Assembly: GCA_017649745.1 (NCBI GenBank)
Contig: JAGCGE010000104.1
Span: forward strand, 1-12,196
DNA length: 12,196 bases
Source of the DNA: Clostridiales bacterium
GTDB taxonomy: Bacteria; Bacillota_A; Clostridia; Saccharofermentanales; Saccharofermentanaceae
Direction: 5' to 3'
Of this stretch, positions 1 through 6,621 are shown piece by piece (the stretch's first letter is position 1; each line of letters starts with the position of its first letter). A program made the position numbers and the translations under genes. The notes under the pieces are model-generated. The model was not told the origin of the DNA. It saw only the letters and a list, made by a program, of their open reading frames with translations, and did not search any database.

Positions 1-1260
1 CCTTTTGTCGTTCTTGGTGCAGTTATCATGGCATTTTCGATCGATATGAAGATCTCGCTTCTTTATGTTGCTGTTGTCTTGATCCTCGCAGTTATCATCG
101 CTCTTAATTTCAAACGTTCGATGCCTGCTTACAAGGCTGTTCGAAGCGAGCTCGACAACGTTGTAACTGAAACTGATGATGGTCTTACAGGTGTCCGTGT
201 TATCAGAGGATTTACTCAGACAGCTAATGAGACTAAGACATTCAAGGAACATACTGATAAGCTTTATAAGCTTCAGAATGCTTCAGCTAAGATCACGACT
301 ATCTTAAATCCGCTGACATTCCTTATCGTTAATATCTTCCTTTGCATCCTGATCTATACAGGTTCTATCGAAGTAAGTCACGGTGATCTTACAAGAGGTG
401 AAGTAGTTGCTTTATATAACTACATGGGACAGATTCTTGTTGAACTTATTAAGCTTACTAATCTTATTATCCAGATCAGCAGAGCTTTAGCATGTGCTAA
501 CCGTGTCTCATCGATCATGGAAACTAAAGCAAGTACAGTTATTTCTGAATATGGTAAATCTGACGATCTGCTTTGCTTCAAGAATGTATCTTTCTCCTAT
601 AATGACGATGATTCATATGCTCTTCAGGATATCTCTCTTACTCTTCGAAAAGGAGAGAGTATCGGCATCATTGGTAAGACCGGTTCCGGTAAATCGACTC
701 TCGGAGCTCTTATTGCAGGAAGCTACATGCCATCCGAAGGAGAGATCACGTACAAGAACGGTACTCCTCCGAAGATCGGTTATACGATGCAAAAGACCAG
801 ACTTTTCTCAGGAACAATCGACTATAATATCAAGCTTGATCGAAAAGAAGTATCCGATGAGGATGTTGATCTTGCATTAGATGTTTCATGTTCACGTGAT
901 TTCGTTAAATCTAAAGATATGGAACTTACCGAAAGCGGTAAGAACCTATCAGGCGGTCAGCGCCAGCGTCTTAATATCGCTCGTGCTATTGCGACAAAGC
1001 CTGATATCCTGATCCTTGATGATGCATCAGCAAGTCTTGATGCGATCACTGAGAATAGACTTATTGAAAACATCAATTCGATGAGCGATCTTTCAAAGAT
1101 CATAATCTCACAGAAGATCAAATCAGTTAAGAATTGTGATCTTATCTTAGTATTAGACGAAGGTAAGATAATCGATTCAGGAGATCATGATACGCTTCTT
1201 AAGAATAGCGAGATCTATAAAGAAATGTATCACCTTCAGACAAAGGAGGTGACAGCATGA
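1..1260 (+). CDS. ABC exporter half-transporter, degenerate-site subunit (5' partial)
   Basis: Membrane-spanning domain plus ATPase domain of an exporter half-transporter, predicted to pair with the next gene. The frame is open from base 1 (PFVVLGAVIMAF...), so the gene starts upstream. By comparison with its partner, roughly 140 N-terminal residues (the first helices) are missing. Visible membrane segments lie near 1-110, 300-365 and 405-470. In the ATPase domain, Walker A GKTGSGKS starts at 673 and the ABC signature LSGGQ is at 946-960. Two catalytic positions are altered: the residue after the Walker B Asp is Asp, not Glu (codon 1021-1023, LILDDASAS), and the H-loop His is Gln (codon 1111-1113, ISQKIKS). 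This is the known pattern for the non-canonical subunit of heterodimeric exporters such as TM287/288 and BmrCD. The stop overlaps the next start (ATGA, 1257-1260). Substrate unknown; multidrug, lipid or peptide export are all possible. Confidence 0.93.
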   Translation, partial: PFVVLGAVIMAFSIDMKISLLYVAVVLILAVIIALNFKRSMPAYKAVRSELDNVVTETDDGLTGVRVIRGFTQTANETKTFKEHTDKLYKLQNASAKITTILNPLTFLIVNIFLCILIYTGSIEVSHGDLTRGEVVALYNYMGQILVELIKLTNLIIQISRALACANRVSSIMETKASTVISEYGKSDDLLCFKNVSFSYNDDDSYALQDISLTLRKGESIGIIGKTGSGKSTLGALIAGSYMPSEGEITYKNGTPPKIGYTMQKTRLFSGTIDYNIKLDRKEVSDEDVDLALDVSCSRDFVKSKDMELTESGKNLSGGQRQRLNIARAIATKPDILILDDASASLDAITENRLIENINSMSDLSKIIISQKIKSVKNCDLILVLDEGKIIDSGDHDTLLKNSEIYKEMYHLQTKEVTA

Positions 1261-2996
1261 GAAAGAATAAAGGCTCGCTTTCAGCTCTTATCCGTCTTCT
1301 TAAGTTATCCAGAGGAAGCGGTCCAAAACTTGTATTTTCGATCATCCTTGCAGCGATCACTTCTATTTTGTCGCTTTTGATTCCGTACTATTTCGGTAAG
1401 ATCGTCGATCTTCTGACCGGCGATTTCGACATGAATGTTGTTCTGAATAATATTATTCTGATCGTTATCTTTGTTATAGTAAGTGCTGTTCTTACTTTCA
1501 TCATGAACACATTAAATTACAAGATCTCTTATGAGACAGTAAGAGTCCTTCGTAACAGTGCTTATGAGAAGATAAACAGACTTCCGGTATCCTATATCGA
1601 AAAGACTTCTGTCGGTACTATCGAAAGCCTGGTCATCAATGATTGTGAGACAGTTAGCGATGGTTTACTTGTCTCATTAAATCAGTTCTTCACAGGAATC
1701 GTAACTATAGTTGTTGTCTTCGTTATCATGTTCCTTATAAACTGGAAACTCGCATTACTTATTGCTTGTATTACTCCGGTTACTTTGCTTATCACAGGTG
1801 TATTCCTTTCATCGATCAATAAGCACCTTAAGAAACATTCCAAGGCTAAGGCGAAGCAGACTGCTTTTGTTAATGAGATGATCGGAAACCTTCGTGAGAT
1901 CGACTCTTATAAGATCGAGGACAGTATCGATAATAAGCTTAAGACTCAGGATAAGGATTATCGTAAGATCGCAGTAAAGGCAACATTCCTTTCTTCATTG
2001 GTCAATCCTTCAACAAGACTTTTTAACGGTATCATCTATGCTCTCGTTGCGTTGCTTGGATCTCTTAGTGTTGTATCAGGCGGTATGACAGTCGGTGCTC
2101 TTTCGAGCCTTCTGGCGTATGCGACAACATATATGAAGCCTATTAACGAGATATCAGGCGTGTTTGCCGAATTATCTGATTCTCTTGCATGTGCTTCTCG
2201 TATTTTCGAGTATCTTGATGAAGATGAGACCGAGAGGCTCGATAAGGAAACTACTATGCAGTTTGAAGGTTCTATCGAGCTTAAAGATCTGGTGTTCTCT
2301 TATGATGGCAAGAGAAATGTTATTGACGGCATCAATCTTAAGATCCCATCAGGCACAAAGGTTGCTATCGTAGGAACTACAGGTTGCGGTAAGACAACTC
2401 TCATAAATCTATTTATGCGATTCTATGAGCCTTTATCAGGTCAGATCCTTGTTGACGGTAAGCCTATCTCTGAGCTTTCGAAAAATGAACTCAGATCGCA
2501 TGTCGGAATGGTTCCTCAGGATACCTGGTTTAAGACATCTACCATAAGGCGCAATATCTTATATGGTGTTCACGGACGTGAAGTTTCAGATGAAGAACTT
2601 GTTAAGACTTCAAAGCTTCTTGGTGCATATTCATTTATCCGTAATCTGCCTAAGAAATATGAGGAGATCATAACGAGTAAGAGGGAAGACATCTCCGATG
2701 GTCAAAGACAGCTTCTTAGCATCAATCGTGCATTCATGAGCGATCCTGAGATCTTGATCCTTGATGAAGCTACATCATCCGTCGATGCTATCACTGAAAA
2801 CAAGATCACTTCAGCTGTACGAGTCCTTTGTGAGGGAAGAACATCGATAATCATCGCACATAGACTTTCAACTATTATCGATGCTGATATGATCGTAGTT
2901 ATGGATCAAGGTAAGATCATTGAACTTGGTGACCATAAAACGCTTGTCAATAAAGGCGGTTATTATTCAAAACTCTACGATTCGTTTGTTCAGTAA
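1257..2996 (+). CDS. ABC exporter half-transporter, consensus-site subunit
   Basis: A 579-residue half-transporter: about six membrane helices (roughly residues 24-46, 61-83, 143-163, 164-186, 253-275 and 277-300), then an ATPase domain from about 337. Walker A is GTTGCGKTT (373-381), the Q-loop Gln is 421, Walker B ILILD (499-503) is followed by the catalytic Glu504, and the H-loop His is 535, so its own ATP-binding half is intact. The signature motif is altered to ISDGQ (479-483) instead of LSGGQ. This complements the defects of the upstream gene: this protein's Walker motifs plus the partner's LSGGQ form a working site, and the reverse combination forms a degenerate one. The start is supported by the ribosome binding site AAGGAGGTGA at 1243-1252, and the ATGA overlap suggests coupled translation in a 1:1 ratio. 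No obvious terminator follows the stop. The exported substrate cannot be read from sequence. Confidence 0.95.
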   Translation: MRKNKGSLSALIRLLKLSRGSGPKLVFSIILAAITSILSLLIPYYFGKIVDLLTGDFDMNVVLNNIILIVIFVIVSAVLTFIMNTLNYKISYETVRVLRNSAYEKINRLPVSYIEKTSVGTIESLVINDCETVSDGLLVSLNQFFTGIVTIVVVFVIMFLINWKLALLIACITPVTLLITGVFLSSINKHLKKHSKAKAKQTAFVNEMIGNLREIDSYKIEDSIDNKLKTQDKDYRKIAVKATFLSSLVNPSTRLFNGIIYALVALLGSLSVVSGGMTVGALSSLLAYATTYMKPINEISGVFAELSDSLACASRIFEYLDEDETERLDKETTMQFEGSIELKDLVFSYDGKRNVIDGINLKIPSGTKVAIVGTTGCGKTTLINLFMRFYEPLSGQILVDGKPISELSKNELRSHVGMVPQDTWFKTSTIRRNILYGVHGREVSDEELVKTSKLLGAYSFIRNLPKKYEEIITSKREDISDGQRQLLSINRAFMSDPEILILDEATSSVDAITENKITSAVRVLCEGRTSIIIAHRLSTIIDADMIVVMDQGKIIELGDHKTLVNKGGYYSKLYDSFVQ

Positions 2997-3015
2997 TCTC
3001 ACGAGATCTATTGAC

Positions 3016-3045
3016 TTGACATATTTTAGTAGGTTTTGTTATTTT
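3016..3045 (+). promoter_or_regulatory. Predicted sigma-A promoter of the leuA T-box leader
   Basis: A perfect -35 box TTGACA lies at 3016-3021. After 18 bases comes TATTTT at 3040-3045 (4 of 6 consensus matches), preceded by TG at 3037-3038, which makes an extended -10. Initiation is expected around 3052, just before the first T-box stem. The 18-base spacer and the imperfect -10 box lower certainty. Confidence 0.6.
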
Positions 3046-3271
3046 ATTTACATATACGAAACGCATTGATAAGGACCATTACTTTGATCGTTTATTGCGC
3101 AGAGAGTTAACGGTTGGTGTAAGTTAACGAATAAAGATCTTAGGAACTCACCTTTGAGCGGTCGGACAGAAAGCTGTAGCAATTAAGTTCGAACGGAGAA
3201 GTCTACCGTTATTAAGACAGAATATCAGGATAATCCTTGTATTCGGTGAGTGCATCCAATGACGGATGAAT

Positions 3272-3304
3272 TAGAGTGGTACCGCGAACGCCCCTTCGTC
3301 TCTA
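3272..3304 (+). promoter_or_regulatory. T-box antiterminator
   Basis: Alternative fold of the leader's 3' end. TAGAG (3272-3276) pairs with CTCTA (3300-3304), and GCG (3284-3286) pairs with CGT (3297-3299), leaving the seven-base bulge TGGTACC (3277-3283) that contacts the tRNA acceptor end. The 3' strand uses bases 3297-3301, which are also in the terminator's 5' arm, so the two folds exclude each other. Confidence 0.8.
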
Positions 3305-3324
3305 TGTAGATGAAGGGGCTTTTT
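3290..3324 (+). terminator. Intrinsic terminator of the leucine T-box
   Basis: A 12-base-pair stem forms from 3290-3301 and 3308-3319 with one G-T wobble and a six-base loop, followed by five T residues (3320-3324). It is the default OFF fold when tRNA-Leu is charged. It sits immediately before the leuA ribosome binding site and may also stop read-through from the ABC genes. Confidence 0.92.
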
Positions 3325-3340
3325 GTTTGGAGGTATCGAC

Positions 3341-5005
3341 ATGATGAATTTTGAGAAGTATCAGAGAAGACCTGATGTTCCTTTAAAAGAACGTAAATGG
3401 CCGTCCAATAAGATCGAGAATGCACCTGTCTGGTGTTCAGTTGATCTAAGGGATGGTAATCAGGCACTTGAGATACCGATGAATCTTGAACAGAAAGTTG
3501 ATTTCTTTAATTATCTCGTAAGGATCGGCTTTAAGCAGATCGAGATCGGTTTTCCTGCTGCTTCTGAAACGGATTATAATTTCACACGTTATCTTATAGA
3601 AAATGATCTTATTCCTGATGATGTCGCTATTCAGGTATTGACCCAGTCTAGAGAACATATCATCCAGAAGACTATGGAGGCCGTAGCTGGAGCTCCTAAG
3701 GTAATCATCCATCTTTATAATGCCACCAGTTATCTTCAACGAAATGTGGTATTTGAATTTGGATGCGATGAATGTATCAAGCTTGCTACAGACGGCGCAC
3801 AGCTCATAAAGAAGTATATTGAAGCTGATAATTCCGATACGGAATATATTCTTGAGTATTCACCTGAGAATTTCTCAGAGACTGAACCGGAATTTGCTCT
3901 TAAGATATGTGACAGTGTGCTTGATATATGGCAGCCGACTCCTGATAAGAAGGCGATCATCAATCTTCCTGAGACTGTTGAGCTTACGACTCCGAATATC
4001 TATGCAGATCAGATCGAATATTTTTGCACGAACACTAAGTGGAGAGATTCGATATATGTGTCACTTCATACGCATAATGACAGAGGCACAGGTGTTGCTG
4101 CATCTGAGTTAGGTCTTCTTGCAGGTGCAGACAGAGTCGAAGGAACTCTTTTCGGAAACGGAGAGAGAACCGGTAATGCTGATATCGTTATTCTTGCGAT
4201 CAATATCATGCTTCAAGGTGTGGATCCTAAGCTTGATTTCAGTAGTATCGATGAAGCTGTTGAGATATATGAGAAAGCAACCAGCATGATCGTTGATGAC
4301 AGGCATCCGTGGGCCGGAAAACTCGTATATTCAGCATTCTCAGGTTCGCATCAGAATGCGATTAAAAAAGGCATGGAGCATATCAAGAATACGAATTCTC
4401 CTAAATGGGAAGTTCCTTATCTGCCGATCGATCCGATGGATGTCGGTAGGAATTATGAGCCTATCATCAGGATCAACAGTCAGTCCGGTAAGGGAGGAGT
4501 ATCTTATATACTCGAGCATTACTATGGTCTCAATGTTCCAAAGAGTTTTATGATCAATTTCCTTCCTATCATCAAGGACGAGACAGATCGCAATCAGATG
4601 GAGCTTACACCTCAACAGGTTTTCGATATCTTCGACGAGACTTATATAAATGTTGCAGCTCCATATAGGCTTGTTTCATTCTCTGAGATCGCTCACGATG
4701 ATAAGCACTGCGAAGTTGCAGCTAAGATAATGTACAGAGGTGAACAGCGCAGGATCAAAGGTAAGGGAACAGGTTTGTTGGATGCTTTTGTCAACGCATT
4801 TACAACGGCATTCGATATTGATTTCACGATCAATATGTATAACGAGCATGCTATGAAGAGTGGTACTGATTCAGCCGCTATCACATATATTGAGATCAAG
4901 AGAGATCACGATCGTAATATCTATCTTGGTGCGGGTGTATCAAGCTCCGTTACTAAGTCTTCAGTAAGAGCGATCATCAGTGCCGTGAATAGGATGATCA
5001 AGTAA
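3341..5005 (+). CDS. leuA: 2-isopropylmalate synthase
   Basis: Condenses acetyl-CoA with 2-oxoisovalerate to 2-isopropylmalate, the first committed step of leucine synthesis, in the cytoplasm. From ATG 3341 the protein is 554 residues. The opening (NFEKYQRRPDVPLKERKWPS) and the active-site block DLRDGNQ (35-41) are typical of the longer LeuA class seen in yeast and actinobacteria. Metal-binding elements are Asp38 in that block, HTHND with His243 and His245, and the Asn of GNGERTGN (about 279). The TIM-barrel catalytic domain covers roughly 27-300. A C-terminal LeuA-type allosteric and dimer domain, usually leucine-sensing, covers about 430-554. ATG 3341 was chosen because GGAGG (3329-3333) lies 7 bases upstream; ATG 3344 is also possible. 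An in-frame TTG at 3323 lies in the terminator tail and is unlikely. Control is by the leucine T-box. The gene stands alone, with no leuB, leuC or leuD in view. Confidence 0.96.
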   Translation: MMNFEKYQRRPDVPLKERKWPSNKIENAPVWCSVDLRDGNQALEIPMNLEQKVDFFNYLVRIGFKQIEIGFPAASETDYNFTRYLIENDLIPDDVAIQVLTQSREHIIQKTMEAVAGAPKVIIHLYNATSYLQRNVVFEFGCDECIKLATDGAQLIKKYIEADNSDTEYILEYSPENFSETEPEFALKICDSVLDIWQPTPDKKAIINLPETVELTTPNIYADQIEYFCTNTKWRDSIYVSLHTHNDRGTGVAASELGLLAGADRVEGTLFGNGERTGNADIVILAINIMLQGVDPKLDFSSIDEAVEIYEKATSMIVDDRHPWAGKLVYSAFSGSHQNAIKKGMEHIKNTNSPKWEVPYLPIDPMDVGRNYEPIIRINSQSGKGGVSYILEHYYGLNVPKSFMINFLPIIKDETDRNQMELTPQQVFDIFDETYINVAAPYRLVSFSEIAHDDKHCEVAAKIMYRGEQRRIKGKGTGLLDAFVNAFTTAFDIDFTINMYNEHAMKSGTDSAAITYIEIKRDHDRNIYLGAGVSSSVTKSSVRAIISAVNRMIK

Positions 5006-5017
5006 TTATTGCAAATT

Positions 5018-5043
5018 AAATGCCTGTCTATTGACAGGCATTT
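5018..5043. terminator. Terminator shared by convergent leuA and carboxypeptidase genes
   Basis: An 11-base-pair perfect stem (5018-5028 with 5033-5043) has a four-base TATT loop. On the plus strand the stem ends in a T run continuing to 5045, giving a good terminator for leuA. Read on the minus strand, the same hairpin ends in TTTAATTT and lies 3 bases past the carboxypeptidase stop, so it probably serves both genes. Confidence 0.88.
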
Positions 5044-5046
5044 TTC

Positions 5047-6504
5047 TTATAACATCTTTGATTTATTTCTGAATTCTCTATCTTTTCTCTGTATGCTCTT
5101 TTTTCTAAACCAGAACATTGCAAAGATCAGGATGATCGCAAGGATCGATATACCAAGGACCGTAATGATCACTTTCTTGAATCTGCCCCAGTTTCTGCTC
5201 GCAGCTTTCTCCGGCGTGATCTCTATAAGACGTTCCTTCGTTCCTATCTCGAGATGAATGGTTCCTACAACATATGTGACACCGTCGTTATAGCGCCTGT
5301 AAAGAGGTATCTCGAAAGATTGTAACGTTAGATTCGGATCAATAATGACACCTGATAATTCAGCTACAGCTGTATAACCTGAAAGAGCTCTTGATGTCAG
5401 AGTCGTATGGTATTCATTAAGGTTAAAGGAATAATCGGTTATCTGAAGATCCGTATTTATAAGAAGCTCAGTAATCTGATTCTTAGTATCGTTATAGATC
5501 GTAGTATAGTCATCCTCGTCGATAGTAACTGTCGTGAATTTTGAGAATCCGAAATCAAACATCTTGATAAGATCTGAATATCTGATCTCTGAATCTTCAG
5601 CGCCGAATATCGCTCCGATAAGGATTCGGTCATTCTTCTTAGCAGCAGCTACGATAGTGTTTCCTGCTGAATCCGTATATCCTGTCTTGCCTCCGATATA
5701 GTAATCATAAGAGAACTGCTGAGTAGATATAAATCTGTTAGCATTCTGAATGACTCTTGTATCGCTGTACTTATTCGTTGATGCGATCTCATACTGCGTT
5801 GAAGTAGCGATCTCAGTAAAAGCAGAATAGGTGATACACTGCTCCAAGATCTTACACATATCGCTTACAGATATAAGGTTATTAGGATCTGCATAACCGA
5901 ATGCAGAAGTAAAATTCGTATTAGTACAGCCGAGTTCAGCAGCTCTTGCATTCATCATCTTGCAGAACTCCTGTTCAGTTCCTGCCATATGGATAGCAAG
6001 AGCCAAGGTAGCGTCGTTACAAGACTTGAGCATTGCTGCGTTTATAAGATCCTGTACAGTAAACTCTTCACCCTCAGTCATTCCGAGCTTAACGTAATCA
6101 TCAGGGATACCATTATACATAGGTGGAGTGATCGTTATAATGTCATCCATCTTACAATTCTCTAATGCAAGGAGAACTGTCATGAGCTTTGTTGTAGAAG
6201 CAGGCTCCATCGGTACATCGATATCCTTACCGTAAAGATAAGTCTGAGACTGCTGATCGAAAAGAACATAAGCCTTACCATTGATCTCAGGTGATTCGAT
6301 AATATCCTCATTAAGGAATGCCGTAGCATAATTGTCTAAAGTGATTATATTGTCAGAAGGTTCAGTTGATACAGTGGTTTCAGATACCTCCGTAGATTCT
6401 TCTGTATCACTTTCTTCAGGATCAGCGAAAACATTATTATATAATCCGAATATCAGAACAACTGAGAGAAGTCCCGATACAATTTTTGAAAACAAAGATT
6501 TCAT
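5047..6504 (-). CDS. D-alanyl-D-alanine carboxypeptidase (peptidase S11, low-molecular-weight PBP)
   Basis: A penicillin-binding protein predicted to remove the terminal D-Ala from peptidoglycan stem peptides outside the cell, limiting cross-linking. It has 485 residues. A signal peptide covers about 1-27 (hydrophobic 8-22, likely cut after VFA). A linker rich in Glu, Ser and Thr follows to about 51. The S11 motifs are Ser103-Thr-Thr-Lys106 (nucleophile and base), Ser161-Cys-Asn163 and Lys273-Thr-Gly275. A C-terminal domain ends in a clear membrane helix (445-467) and a strongly basic tail, where many relatives have only an amphipathic anchor. The start is backed by GGAGG at 6509-6513, 4 bases away. 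The gene is monocistronic, convergent with leuA and divergent from miaB. It resembles DacF/DacA of Bacillota, but which paralogue, and any sporulation role, cannot be decided here, so no symbol is given. Confidence 0.95.
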   Translation of the reverse strand: MKSLFSKIVSGLLSVVLIFGLYNNVFADPEESDTEESTEVSETTVSTEPSDNIITLDNYATAFLNEDIIESPEINGKAYVLFDQQSQTYLYGKDIDVPMEPASTTKLMTVLLALENCKMDDIITITPPMYNGIPDDYVKLGMTEGEEFTVQDLINAAMLKSCNDATLALAIHMAGTEQEFCKMMNARAAELGCTNTNFTSAFGYADPNNLISVSDMCKILEQCITYSAFTEIATSTQYEIASTNKYSDTRVIQNANRFISTQQFSYDYYIGGKTGYTDSAGNTIVAAAKKNDRILIGAIFGAEDSEIRYSDLIKMFDFGFSKFTTVTIDEDDYTTIYNDTKNQITELLINTDLQITDYSFNLNEYHTTLTSRALSGYTAVAELSGVIIDPNLTLQSFEIPLYRRYNDGVTYVVGTIHLEIGTKERLIEITPEKAASRNWGRFKKVIITVLGISILAIILIFAMFWFRKKSIQRKDREFRNKSKML

Positions 6505-6542
6505 TGTTCCTCCGGTTACGATTTTCTTTTTTACATTGTTTT

Positions 6543-6570
6543 ATTATACCCCTAGATGTTTTGTTCACAA
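6543..6570 (-). promoter_or_regulatory. Predicted promoter of the carboxypeptidase gene
   Basis: Read on the minus strand, a perfect -10 box TATAAT lies at 6548-6543. TTGTGA (4 of 6 consensus matches) lies at 6570-6565 with a 16-base spacer. The -10 is about 40 bases upstream of the ATG at 6504, giving a short leader that contains the ribosome binding site. Confidence 0.6.
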
Positions 6571-6592
6571 ACCATAATATTTTTGTTATATT
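6564..6592 (+). promoter_or_regulatory. Predicted promoter of the miaB-mutS-mutL operon
   Basis: TTCACA at 6564-6569 (5 of 6 matches to TTGACA) and TATATT at 6587-6592 (5 of 6 matches to TATAAT) are separated by the preferred 17 bases. Transcription would begin near 6599, about 23 bases before the miaB ATG. Its -35 box coincides with that of the divergent carboxypeptidase promoter. Confidence 0.6.
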
Positions 6593-6621
6593 TAATTATT
6601 ATTATTAATGAGGATTGAATA

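Larger units (their letters stand above)
3054..3324 (+). promoter_or_regulatory. Leucine T-box leader (tRNA-sensing transcriptional riboswitch)
   Basis: This RNA leader binds uncharged tRNA and then folds into an antiterminator, letting transcription enter leuA. Stem I shows the AG-rich bulge AGAGAG (3101-3106) and a distal hairpin GTTAAC/GTTAAC (3106-3111 with 3123-3128) around a loop with the usual GGTTGGTGTAA pattern. The specifier region reads GAACTCACCTTTGAG, placing the specifier codon CTC (leucine) at 3147-3149, followed by the usual purine. GACC 3074-3077 can pair with GGTC 3160-3163 below the specifier loop. A Stem III hairpin is visible at 3220-3244. The conserved T-box AGAGTGGTACCGCG is at 3273-3286. 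Its TGGT (3277-3280) would pair with the ACCA end expected of tRNA-Leu, which carries discriminator A in bacteria. Specifier, acceptor pairing and downstream gene all agree on leucine. The 5' boundary is approximate. Confidence 0.93.

Noticed and set aside
28..30. ATG at 28 as the true start of the first ABC gene
   Set aside because: The frame is open to base 1 and the upstream residues (PFVVLGAVI) continue a membrane helix typical of the family, so the gene is cut by the window edge.
2995..3006. ATCTCACGAGAT inverted repeat after the ABC stop, considered as a terminator
   Set aside because: The stem is at most five pairs around a two-base loop and no T tract follows, so it is unlikely to stop transcription.
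3323..3325. TTG at 3323 as the leuA start
   Set aside because: It lies in the T tract of the T-box terminator with no ribosome binding site before it. ATG 3341 has GGAGG at the right spacing.
3006..3340. Short leader peptide with leucine codons as an attenuator for leuA
   Set aside because: The region is fully accounted for by T-box elements, and no ATG with a ribosome binding site and a leucine run is present.
3225..3467. Minus-strand open frame of 80 codons across the T-box
   Set aside because: It overlaps the conserved leader RNA and the start of leuA and shows no recognisable protein features.
5009..5257. Plus-strand open frame of 82 codons after leuA
   Set aside because: It runs through the terminator hairpin and antisense to the carboxypeptidase membrane helix, which explains its hydrophobic look.
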